A stretch of 8,394 bases of DNA, from assembly GCA_944385595.1 (NCBI GenBank), contig CALWXY010000118.1, positions 1-8,394 of the forward strand, in the 5' to 3' direction. Below are positions 1 to 6,409 of the stretch, piece by piece. The notes below the pieces were generated by a model. That model saw nothing but the letters and a program-made list of their open reading frames with translations. It searched no databases and had not been told where the DNA came from. The position numbers were made by a program, and so were the translations under genes. The stretch's first letter is position 1; each line of letters begins with the position of its first letter. Source of the stretch: an uncultured Oscillospiraceae bacterium (GTDB taxonomy: Bacteria; Bacillota; Clostridia; Oscillospirales; Oscillospiraceae).

Positions 1-36
1 TGATGTCTCAGGCTTTTTGACGGCGGCCTATCCAAT

Positions 37-60
37 TCGAGGCGGGCCTTGCCCCCTCGA
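37..60. repeat. GC-rich bulged hairpin of unknown role
   Basis: An inverted repeat is visible: TCGAGG (37-42) pairs with CCTCGA (55-60), C43 is bulged, and GGGC (44-47) pairs with GCCC (51-54) around a CTT loop. That makes a stem of ten base pairs. No T-run follows it on either strand, so it is not a standard intrinsic terminator. It could be part of the 3' region of an unseen rightward gene, a small RNA, or a dispersed intergenic repeat; the sequence does not decide. The rest of 1-155 carries only short open stretches without a recognisable product. Confidence 0.45.
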
Positions 61-116
61 GCTCCCCTGCGGCATCCTGCGATTATAGTTGGAGAGCGGG
101 TTTTTTGACATTCCCA

Positions 117-148
117 GACAGCTTCACATGCGTGAAGCTGTCTTTTTT
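117..148 (+). terminator. Rho-independent terminator, rightward
   Basis: GACAGCTTCAC (117-127) and GTGAAGCTGTC (132-142) form a perfect 11-bp stem around an ATGC loop, followed directly by six T residues (143-148). A116 and T143 can add a twelfth pair. The T-tract makes this a terminator for transcription on the plus strand. Read on the minus strand, the stem is followed by TGGGAATGTC with no U-tract, so it would be a weak terminator for the hem operon, whose last stop codon lies only 7 bases away from the T-run. It probably ends a transcript arriving from left of the window; it may also protect the 3' end of the operon mRNA. Confidence 0.85.
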
Positions 149-155
149 CTTGCTC

Positions 156-1436
156 TCAGAGCGCGGCGAGAGCCGCGTCGAAGGCGGAGGCGGTCTCGTC
201 TATGAGCTTGTCCGTATGCGCGGCGGAGACGAACATTGCCTCGAACTGCGCCGGGGCGAGGGCTATGCCGCGCCTCAGCATCTCCGCGAAATACTTCGCG
301 TAGCGCTGCGCGTCGCTGCCCTTGGCGTCGACGAAGGCAGTGACCTCCGTCGGAGCGAAAAACGGCGACAGCAGCGAGCCGACGCGGTTTATCGCGACGG
401 GTATGCCGTGCTTTTCCGCCGAGGCGCGCATGGAATCCGCGAGCTTTTTCGCCATGGCGTCAATCTCCGTATAGACCTGCGGGTTGTCGCGCAGGTAGCG
501 CAGCTGGGCAAGTCCCGCCGCCATGGCCACCGGGTTGCCGGAGAGCGTGCCCGCCTGGTACACCGGGCCGCATGGCGCGACCTGCTCCATCAGAGAGCGG
601 CTCGCGCAGTAGGCGCCGACGGGCATGCCGCCGCCTATTATCTTGCCGAAGGTCACGATATCGGCGCGGACGCCGTAGTACTCCTGCGCGCCGCCGAGGC
701 CGAGGCGGAAGCCGGTGATGACCTCGTCGAAGATCAGCAGCGCTCCGTGCTTGTCGCAGAGCGCGCGCAGCCCCTCGAGGAAGCCCTTGTCGGGGCCGAT
801 GACGCCCATGTTCGCCGCCACCGGCTCGACGATGACAGCCGCCACCGCGCCGGGGTGCGCGTCCAGCAGGCTCTCGACGCTCGCGAGGTCGTTGAACTGG
901 GCGGTGAGCGTGTGCCTGGCTATGTCCTCAGGCACGCCCGCCGAGCTGGGGCAGCCGCCCGCGAGGGCGGAGGAACCGGCGTTCACCAGCAGGCTGTCGC
1001 TGTGGCCGTGGTAGCAGCCCTCGAATTTTATAAGCTCATCCCGCCCCGTCGCGCCGCGCGCGAGGCGTATGGCGCTCATCACAGCCTCGGTGCCGGAGTT
1101 CACCATGCGAACCATCTCTATATTCGGCACGCACCCGGTCATCAGCTCCGCTATCTCGACCTCGCGGCGAGTCGGCGCGCCGAAGCTGAGGCCGTCCTTC
1201 ACCGCCTGCTCCACCGCCTCGCGTATGGCGGGGTGGTTGTGGCCGAGTATCATCGGCCCCCAGGAGCAGACGTAGTCTATGTATCTGCTGCCCTCCTCGT
1301 CCCAGACGAAGGGGCCGTCGGCCCGCGCGATGAAGCGCGGCGCCATGTTCACCGCCCGGTACGCCCGCACCGGCGAGTTCACGCCGCCGGGCATGACGAG
1401 CTTCGCCCGCTCGAACAGCTCTTCGGAAACGCCCAT
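156..1436 (-). CDS. hemL: Glutamate-1-semialdehyde 2,1-aminomutase
   Basis: HemL is a cytoplasmic PLP enzyme that converts glutamate-1-semialdehyde, delivered by HemA, into 5-aminolevulinate, the first common tetrapyrrole precursor of the C5 pathway. The 426-residue product matches the usual family length. Visible hallmarks are the N-terminal PGGVNSPVRA (16-25), the NSGTEA phosphate-binding segment (113-118), FDEVITGFR with Asp237 for the PLP pyridine nitrogen, and FGKIIGGGMPVGAY with Lys265 as the PLP Schiff-base lysine, the same number as in well-studied orthologues. SGNPVAMAAG near the C-terminal third is also typical. I chose the ATG at 1436: it overlaps the hemB stop by one base (TGATG) and has AAAGGGGG ten bases upstream. 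The frame stays open to 1538, but the extra 34 residues lie inside hemB and do not resemble the family. This is the last gene of the operon. Confidence 0.97.
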   Translation of the reverse strand: MGVSEELFERAKLVMPGGVNSPVRAYRAVNMAPRFIARADGPFVWDEEGSRYIDYVCSWGPMILGHNHPAIREAVEQAVKDGLSFGAPTRREVEIAELMTGCVPNIEMVRMVNSGTEAVMSAIRLARGATGRDELIKFEGCYHGHSDSLLVNAGSSALAGGCPSSAGVPEDIARHTLTAQFNDLASVESLLDAHPGAVAAVIVEPVAANMGVIGPDKGFLEGLRALCDKHGALLIFDEVITGFRLGLGGAQEYYGVRADIVTFGKIIGGGMPVGAYCASRSLMEQVAPCGPVYQAGTLSGNPVAMAAGLAQLRYLRDNPQVYTEIDAMAKKLADSMRASAEKHGIPVAINRVGSLLSPFFAPTEVTAFVDAKGSDAQRYAKYFAEMLRRGIALAPAQFEAMFVSAAHTDKLIDETASAFDAALAAL

Positions 1437-2419
1437 CAGCCTATGTCCCCCTTTCTGACCGCCCCGGCCAGCTCCTTGGCGTAGTAGCTTATCAGCATTC
1501 CCGCGCCAGCGCGGAAAATGGAGACGGCACTCTCGCACATGACGCGGTATTCGTCAATCAGCCCCGCCGCGGCGGCGGCCTTGATCATCGCGTACTCGCC
1601 CGACACCGAGTAGGCGCAGAGCGGCTTGTCGAAGGCCTCGCGGCAGTCGCGGATGATGTCGAGGTAGCTCAGCGCGGGCTTGACCATGATGATATCCGCG
1701 CCCTCCTCGATATCCAGCTCAGTCTCATACAGCGCCTCGCGGCGGTTGTGCATGTCCATCTGGTAGCCGCGCCTGTCGCCGAACGACGGCGCGGAGCCCG
1801 CCGCGGCGCGGAACGGGCCGTAAAACGCCGAGGCGTATTTCGCCGAGTAGGCCATGATGGGCACATCCTTGAAGCCCTTCTCGTCCAGCGCGTCGCGTAT
1901 GTAGCCGACGCGCCCGTCCATCATGTCCGACGGCGCGACCATGTCCGCGCCAGCCCTTGCGTGGGAGACGGCGACCTTCGCGAGCAGCTCGAGCGTCGCG
2001 TCGTTATCGACGGTGTGGCCGCAGAGCGCGCCGCAGTGGCCGTGGTCGGTATACTCGCACATGCAGACGTCGGTGATGACGTAAAAGTCGGGGTAGGCGG
2101 CCTTTATCGTGCGTATGGCCTCCTGGATTATGCCGTTTTCCACCCACGCCGAGGTGCCGACGCTGTCCTTGTGCAGCGGGAGGCCGAAGAGTATGCAGCT
2201 GCGCACGCCCGCGTCGAGGCACTCTTTGACCGCCTCGCACAGGCAGTCGAGTCCCCAGTGGTACTGCCCGGGCAGGGACTCAATGGGCGTCTTGCCGCTC
2301 AGCCCCTCCTCGACGAATATGGGGTAGATAAAGCTGTCGGGCGACATGCGCGTCTCCCGGCAGAGGCGGCGCACCGTGTCGCAGGAGCGGAGCCTTCTCG
2401 GTCTGTTCACCATTTCCAT
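1436..2419 (-). CDS. hemB: Porphobilinogen synthase (ALA dehydratase), zinc type
   Basis: HemB condenses two 5-aminolevulinate molecules into porphobilinogen. The product is 327 residues, normal for the family. Both active-site lysines are present: Lys194 in YSAKYAS and Lys247 in MVKPA. The segment DVCMCEYTDHGHCG carries Cys119, Cys121 and Cys129, the three-cysteine ligand set of the zinc-dependent class, in place of the aspartate-rich version of magnesium-only enzymes. YQMDxxNRREA (219-229) and DIEEGADIIMVKPA (236-249) are further family signatures; the latter lies where the allosteric magnesium glutamate sits in known enzymes. The ATG at 2419 is supported by GAGGT seven bases upstream; a second ATG two codons on is less well spaced. 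It follows cobA-hemD after a 15-base gap, the widest in the operon, and overlaps hemL by one base. Confidence 0.97.
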   Translation of the reverse strand: MEMVNRPRRLRSCDTVRRLCRETRMSPDSFIYPIFVEEGLSGKTPIESLPGQYHWGLDCLCEAVKECLDAGVRSCILFGLPLHKDSVGTSAWVENGIIQEAIRTIKAAYPDFYVITDVCMCEYTDHGHCGALCGHTVDNDATLELLAKVAVSHARAGADMVAPSDMMDGRVGYIRDALDEKGFKDVPIMAYSAKYASAFYGPFRAAAGSAPSFGDRRGYQMDMHNRREALYETELDIEEGADIIMVKPALSYLDIIRDCREAFDKPLCAYSVSGEYAMIKAAAAAGLIDEYRVMCESAVSIFRAGAGMLISYYAKELAGAVRKGDIG

Positions 2420-2434
2420 AGCTATTACCTCGAA

Positions 2435-3931
2435 TCAGTTAAGTTTATTAACAGCGAGCCTCACCAGCTCGTCTATGGTCGCTTTTTGGGAGATCAGCGT
2501 CTTTATGCCGTAGCTCTCGGCGCACTCGGCGCTCTGCCGGCCTATGCACAGGCCGGTGACGTTCCCCATCGGCGCGCCCTCGCCGAGCGAGCTGACGAAG
2601 CCGCGCACCGTCGAGGCCGAGGTGAAGGTGACGCAGAGCTTCCCGCCCGTATACAGTCTCGCGCGCAGCTCGTCCGAGCGCGGCGAGGCGTAGACCGTGC
2701 GGTAGATGGCGACGTCGTCGTAGGCTATTCCCGCGCCGTCGAGCGCTTTGGTCAGCTCCGGCGAGGCGACCTCGGCGCGCGCTATGAGCACTTTGCTGCG
2801 CGCCGCACCGGCGAGCGCCGCGCCGAGGTGCTCGGCGTCGTAGACATCCTGCGGCATCAGGTCGTATCGCAGACCGTGCATGGTCAGCTCCTTTGCCGTG
2901 CCCGTGCCGATGACGGCGAGCTTCACGCCGCCGAGCGCGCGGGCATCCAGCCCCAGCGCGTCCAGCCGCTCGTGGAAAAACTTCACGCCCGCGGGGCTTG
3001 TGAAGCAGAGCCACTCATAGTCGCCGAGGCGCCCTATGGCGGCGTCTATCGCCGGGCATGGCAGTATCGGCACCGTCTCTATGCAGGGATATTCCAGCAC
3101 GTCCGCGCCGAGCGCGCGGAGCTTTGAGCACAGCGTCCCCGCGCGCTCGCGCGGGCGGGTGACGACTATCTCCCTGCCCTTGAGGGGCAGAGAATCGAAC
3201 CAGTCGAACTGCTCGGAGAGCGCGCAGACCCTGCCGACTATGATGATGGCCGGGCTGTGTATGCCCATCTCAGCCGCCTTTTCCGGCAGAGTGCCGAGCG
3301 TGGCGAGGCACTTTCGCTGCCGCGGCGTCGTGCCGCTCTCGACCATGGCCGCCGGCGTCTCCGGCGGCATACCGGCTTTGAGCAGGCCGTCGACTATCAT
3401 CGGCATGGCGGTGACGCCCATGAGGAACACCAGCGTGCCGCCGGTGCGGCGCAGCGCCTCGAAGTCTATGCTGAGCGGCTTGCCCGCCCTGGCGTGGCCG
3501 GTGATGATGTGCAGCGACGAGCAGCAGTCGCGGTGGGTCACCGGTATGCCCGCGTAGGCGGCCGCCGCTATCGCCGAGGTGACGCCCGGCACGACCTCAA
3601 ACGGCACGCCGTGCTCCGCGAGCTTCTCCAGCTCCTCGCCGCCGCGCCCGAACACAAAGGGGTCGCCGCCCTTGAGTCGCACGACGTTTTTGCCCTCCAG
3701 CGCCTTTTGCAGCAGTATCTCGTTTATCCCCTCCTGCGGGACGGTGTGGTGCGAGGCGCGCTTGCCGACGTCTATCTTCTCGGCGCTCTCCGGCATCATG
3801 GCGAGCACCTGCTCGCCGACCAGCGCGTCGTACACGACGACCTCCGCCTGCGCGAGCGCCTCGCGCCCTTTTATCGTTAGAAGCCCGGGGTCGCCCGGCC
3901 CGGCGCCCACGAGCGTGACCTTACCTGTCAT
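2435..3931 (-). CDS. cobA-hemD: Fused uroporphyrinogen-III methyltransferase / uroporphyrinogen-III synthase
   Basis: This is a two-domain protein of 498 residues. Residues 1 to about 245 form a SAM-dependent uroporphyrinogen-III C-methyltransferase (SUMT): VGAGPGDPGLLTIKG (8-22), VVRLKGGDPFVFGRGGEE (83-100) and VVPGVTSAIAAAAYAGIPVTHR (113-134) are its signatures. It adds methyls at C2 and C7 to give precorrin-2. Residues from about 250 to the end are the HemD uroporphyrinogen-III synthase, which inverts ring D while closing hydroxymethylbilane: REIVVTRP (253-260), LCFTSPAGV (308-316), AVIGTGTA (339-346), FTSASTV (436-442) and LCIGRQSAECAESYG (461-475). The order matches the three steps HemC to HemD to CobA, and such fusions are well known in Clostridia. 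The ATG overlaps the hemC stop by four bases (ATGA) and has GGAGG six bases upstream. Both domains look intact. Confidence 0.96.
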   Translation of the reverse strand: MTGKVTLVGAGPGDPGLLTIKGREALAQAEVVVYDALVGEQVLAMMPESAEKIDVGKRASHHTVPQEGINEILLQKALEGKNVVRLKGGDPFVFGRGGEELEKLAEHGVPFEVVPGVTSAIAAAAYAGIPVTHRDCCSSLHIITGHARAGKPLSIDFEALRRTGGTLVFLMGVTAMPMIVDGLLKAGMPPETPAAMVESGTTPRQRKCLATLGTLPEKAAEMGIHSPAIIIVGRVCALSEQFDWFDSLPLKGREIVVTRPRERAGTLCSKLRALGADVLEYPCIETVPILPCPAIDAAIGRLGDYEWLCFTSPAGVKFFHERLDALGLDARALGGVKLAVIGTGTAKELTMHGLRYDLMPQDVYDAEHLGAALAGAARSKVLIARAEVASPELTKALDGAGIAYDDVAIYRTVYASPRSDELRARLYTGGKLCVTFTSASTVRGFVSSLGEGAPMGNVTGLCIGRQSAECAESYGIKTLISQKATIDELVRLAVNKLN

Positions 3932-4794
3932 CTCGCGCCTCCATTCAGCATCATGCGCCCCAGCTCCGCGCCCAGCTCGGCGGCTCTGTCCGCCGGAGCG
4001 CTGAGTGTGGCAAAGTCTCCGTTCTCGTCCATCCCGCGCAGGATCAGCTCACCGCCGCGCAGCACGGCGTGAGCCGCCACCGGCGAGGTGCAGCCGCCGT
4101 CGAGCGTGCGGACAAAGGCCCGCTCCGCCAGCGCGCAGGCCCTGCCCTCGGCGTCGTCGAAGCCGCGCAGGAAATATGTATCCTCATCCGCCCGGCACTG
4201 AGCGGCCAGTATGCCCTGGCCGGCGGCGGGCAGTATCTCGTCAACCGAAAAGTATCTCGCTATGCGGCTCTCAAGCCCAAGGCGCTTCAGTCCCGCCGCG
4301 GCCAGCACCAGCGCAGAGAACTGGCCGGAGTCGAGCTTATTCAGCCGCGTCAGCACGTTGCCGCGCACCGGCACTATCTCCATGTCCGGGAAAAGCCGCC
4401 GCAGCTGCATCGTGCGCCGCAGGCTTGAGCAGCCCAGGGGCTTCGATTTGTCCAGCTCCGTAGCTCCCTCCGGCAGCACCAGCGTGTCGCGCGGGTCCTC
4501 GCGCTTTGAGTAGGCCAGTATAGGCAGCTCGGGGTTTTCCTCCATCGGCAAATCCTTGCAGCTGTGCACCGTCACGTCCACTCTGCCAGAGCGCAGCGCG
4601 AAATCCAGCTCCTTCACGAACAGCCCCTTGCCGCCTATTTTATCGAGCGTGCGGTCCAGTATCTTGTCGCCCGTGGTCTTCATCGTGACCAGCTCGAGCT
4701 CGATATCCGGGAAATGCTCCCTCACGCTCGCCATGAACAGCTCCGACTGTATCACGGCGAGGCGGCTCTCGCGGCTGCCGACTCTAATCTTCAT
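3928..4794 (-). CDS. hemC: Hydroxymethylbilane synthase (porphobilinogen deaminase)
   Basis: HemC polymerises four porphobilinogens into the linear hydroxymethylbilane used by the HemD domain. The product is 288 residues, slightly short of the usual 300-315, with the shortening in the C-terminal cofactor domain. Key residues are present: VGSRESRLA (5-13), HSCKDLP with catalytic Asp81, SSLRR (123-127), VRGNVLTRL (143-151), LPAAGQG (188-194), and LDGGCTSP, whose Cys235 would carry the dipyrromethane cofactor. I chose the ATG at 4794, which has GGAGGG five bases upstream; the TTG one codon earlier at 4797 would sit only two bases from that site. The gene overlaps the end of the precorrin-2 dehydrogenase by 11 bases and cobA-hemD by four. 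Isoleucine is encoded by ATA in 8 of 11 cases, unusual for such GC-rich DNA. Confidence 0.96.
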   Translation of the reverse strand: MKIRVGSRESRLAVIQSELFMASVREHFPDIELELVTMKTTGDKILDRTLDKIGGKGLFVKELDFALRSGRVDVTVHSCKDLPMEENPELPILAYSKREDPRDTLVLPEGATELDKSKPLGCSSLRRTMQLRRLFPDMEIVPVRGNVLTRLNKLDSGQFSALVLAAAGLKRLGLESRIARYFSVDEILPAAGQGILAAQCRADEDTYFLRGFDDAEGRACALAERAFVRTLDGGCTSPVAAHAVLRGGELILRGMDENGDFATLSAPADRAAELGAELGRMMLNGGAR

Positions 4795-5227
4795 CAAATC
4801 CCTCCAAAACGCGGCGTATCTCTCTTGCGCACGCCGCGGTTTTGCCGTGGCTCGCGCCGTCGGACACGACGCCCGCCACCAGCCCGCCGCCTATGCACAC
4901 GGCGGGAAAATAGAAGTCGCACTCGCAGCGCGCGTCGGCCACGCTGACCGGCACGCCAAGTGCGCGCGCCTCGTCGCCGACGGCGCGGTTTATCTCTCTG
5001 CTGTCCGTCGCGGCGACGCAGAGGAACGCGCCCGCGACATCGCCGGGTATGTACTCGCGGCGCAGGTGCTCCGCGCCGTCTATCGAATTATTGGGGTCTA
5101 CGACCACGACATGCGCGCCGAAGTCGCGCAGCACTGTAGCCCTGCGCGAGCCTATGGCTCCGCAGCCCACGACCACCGCGCGCTTGCCGCGCAGGTCGAC
5201 GAACATGGGAAATCTCAGGCCGTCCAC
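4784..5227 (-). CDS. Short precorrin-2 dehydrogenase (SirC / CysG N-terminal / Met8p-like)
   Basis: The 147-residue protein matches the NAD-binding half of SirC, CysG and Met8p, which oxidise precorrin-2 to sirohydrochlorin. It opens with RFPMFVDLRGKRAVVVG (5-21) and the Rossmann turn GCGAIGSRRA (21-30), then CVAATDSREINRAV (70-83), and SVADARCECDFYFPA (95-109), where Asp98 aligns with the catalytic aspartate of CysG and Met8p. After this, the usual STGGxSP-type loop is replaced by VSDGASHGK (121-129) and the chain ends near 147, so the C-terminal dimerisation part of longer homologues is largely missing. Whether it also chelates iron or cobalt cannot be told. The start is the GTG at 5227: GAGGTGA precedes it and homology begins there. 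A longer open frame to 5374 runs through hemA and is unrelated. It sits four bases after hemA and overlaps hemC by 11. Confidence 0.88.
   Translation of the reverse strand: MDGLRFPMFVDLRGKRAVVVGCGAIGSRRATVLRDFGAHVVVVDPNNSIDGAEHLRREYIPGDVAGAFLCVAATDSREINRAVGDEARALGVPVSVADARCECDFYFPAVCIGGGLVAGVVSDGASHGKTAACAREIRRVLEGFDED
4800..4805 (-). promoter_or_regulatory. Ribosome binding site of hemC
   Basis: GGAGGG lies inside the last codons of the precorrin-2 dehydrogenase gene. It is five bases from the ATG at 4794 but only two from the in-frame TTG at 4797, so it decides the hemC start in favour of the ATG. Confidence 0.8.
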
Positions 5228-5231
5228 GCTC

Positions 5232-5238
5232 TCACCTC
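5232..5238 (-). promoter_or_regulatory. Ribosome binding site of the precorrin-2 dehydrogenase, overlapping the hemA stop
   Basis: GAGGTGA contains the TGA stop of hemA and lies four bases before the GTG at 5227. It is the main evidence for this GTG as start, since no ATG lies between the hemA stop and the conserved FVDLRGK region except one at 5206, which would cut into the homologous part. Confidence 0.75.
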
Positions 5239-6407
5239 GTCCGCGCGCGTATGCCCTTTGCGCACTCGTGCAGCTTCTCGGGGCTGAGGCAATCGGACAG
5301 GCCGCCGAGCAGCAGCTCCACCGTGCGCAGCGCAGCATTCTCCGAGGCCTCCTCCGCGTCCTGCTCCGGCTCAAGGTGCCAGCGCACCCGCTCCAGCACC
5401 GCCTCCTTCAGCTCGTCGATGGCCGGGAGGCAGTCGCGGTAATTGCACCAGCGGCGGTAGCGCTCCATGTGCTCGGAAACCATTGAGTTCACGCGCTCGA
5501 GCGTCTCGCCGTCGAGCCCCGCGTGCTCGCCGAGGCTGTCGATGTTATAGAGCTTGCAGAGCTTCTCCGTCTCCGGCTCGATGTCGCGCGGGATCGCGAG
5601 GTCGACGAGGACGGCGGGGCGCCGCTCAAGCTCCGCGAGCCGCGCGGCGGCGACGGTGTAGTGCGGGCTGGTCGTCGCCGAGAGGACGATATCCGCGCGC
5701 TGCATGGCATCGTATCTGTCGTCGTAGGGCACGACGGAGCAGCCGGCTGGCACGAGCGTCTCGCCGTGGTGGTAGGAGCGCAGCGTCACCGTGACGGCGC
5801 AGCCGTGCGAGCGCAGCAGCGAGGCGGCGAGCCGCCCCATCTCGCCGTTGCCTATGACGAGGGCGGTTTTGCCGTCCAGCGAGCCGAAATGCCGCTCCAG
5901 CGCCTTTACCGCGCTGTCCGCGGCGGAGCCGGAGAGGCCCTTGAGCCGCAGCTCTGTCTTGACCGCCTTGCCGCACTGGGAGGCGGTGCGGAACAGCGTC
6001 TCGAGGTAGGCGTCCGACGCGCCGGTCTCGCGCGCGAGCGCCGCCGCCGTCTTGACCTGGGTGAGAATCTGATCCTCGCCGAGTATCTGCGAGCGCAGGC
6101 CGCAGCTCACCTCCATGAGGTGCCGCGCGCAGTCCTCGCCCGAGCGGGTGACGAAGGCGTCGGCGAAGTCCTCGTACCGGCAGCCGGACATGCGGCAGAG
6201 CAGCTCGCCGGGGTCGGGGCACTCGCCCTCAGACGAGAGGTAGACCTCCGTGCGGTTGCAGGTGCTTAAAAGCACCGCCCCGCTCACGCCCGCGCAGTGC
6301 GAGAGCGTTCTCGCCATGTCGCCCGCCGCCGTCTTTGTGAACGACAGCTTCTCGCGCTTTTCAAGCCCCGCCTTGCCGTGGTCGAGGCCCGACATAATGA
6401 TATTCAT
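5232..6407 (-). CDS. hemA: Glutamyl-tRNA reductase
   Basis: HemA reduces glutamyl-tRNA(Glu) with NADPH to glutamate-1-semialdehyde, the committed step of the C5 pathway, and passes it to HemL. The product is 391 residues, shorter than the usual 415-450. The N-terminal catalytic domain has LLSTCNRTEVY (46-56) with nucleophilic Cys50, and RSQILGEDQILTQVK (105-119), the family's LGExQI segment. The Rossmann domain starts at KTALVIGNGEMGRLAA (180-195). The usual NRTxxRA NADPH segment reads LRSYHHGE (209-216), keeping one arginine. VLVDLAIPRDIEP (266-278) is strongly conserved. The C-terminal dimerisation domain, from about 300, is compact. The ATG has AAGGAG eight bases upstream and follows the cbiL stop after two bases. 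No N-terminal lysine-rich or heme-regulatory motif was recognised. Confidence 0.95.
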   Translation of the reverse strand: MNIIMSGLDHGKAGLEKREKLSFTKTAAGDMARTLSHCAGVSGAVLLSTCNRTEVYLSSEGECPDPGELLCRMSGCRYEDFADAFVTRSGEDCARHLMEVSCGLRSQILGEDQILTQVKTAAALARETGASDAYLETLFRTASQCGKAVKTELRLKGLSGSAADSAVKALERHFGSLDGKTALVIGNGEMGRLAASLLRSHGCAVTVTLRSYHHGETLVPAGCSVVPYDDRYDAMQRADIVLSATTSPHYTVAAARLAELERRPAVLVDLAIPRDIEPETEKLCKLYNIDSLGEHAGLDGETLERVNSMVSEHMERYRRWCNYRDCLPAIDELKEAVLERVRWHLEPEQDAEEASENAALRTVELLLGGLSDCLSPEKLHECAKGIRARTR

Positions 6408-6409
6408 GC

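Noticed and set aside
1..60. tRNA remnant suggested by TTCGA at 36-40
   Set aside because: No flanking T-arm stem, anticodon arm or acceptor pairing can be drawn; the motif belongs to the bulged hairpin.
82..110. Possible promoters: TATAAT on the minus strand (87-82) and TTGACA on the plus strand (105-110)
   Set aside because: The minus-strand TATAAT has no acceptable -35 box at 16-18 bases and no extended -10. The plus-strand TTGACA has no -10 box at proper spacing (ATGCGT at 128-133), and the terminator stem follows.
1437..1538. N-terminal extension of HemL upstream to 1538
   Set aside because: It lies wholly inside hemB, has no family similarity, and the ATG at 1436 has a ribosome site and matches the family N-terminus.
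2420..2434. Internal promoter before hemB
   Set aside because: The gap is only 15 bases and is filled by the hemB ribosome site; no promoter boxes were seen at the end of cobA-hemD.
105..3880. Long plus-strand open frames opposite hemL, hemB and cobA-hemD
   Set aside because: They are Arg/Ala/His-rich with no recognisable domains. Stop codons are rare on the antisense strand of GC-rich genes, and the minus-strand genes are unmistakable.
5228..5374. N-terminal extension of the precorrin-2 dehydrogenase into hemA
   Set aside because: The Arg/Ser/Cys-rich sequence is a frame shadow of hemA; the GTG at 5227 fits both ribosome site and homology.
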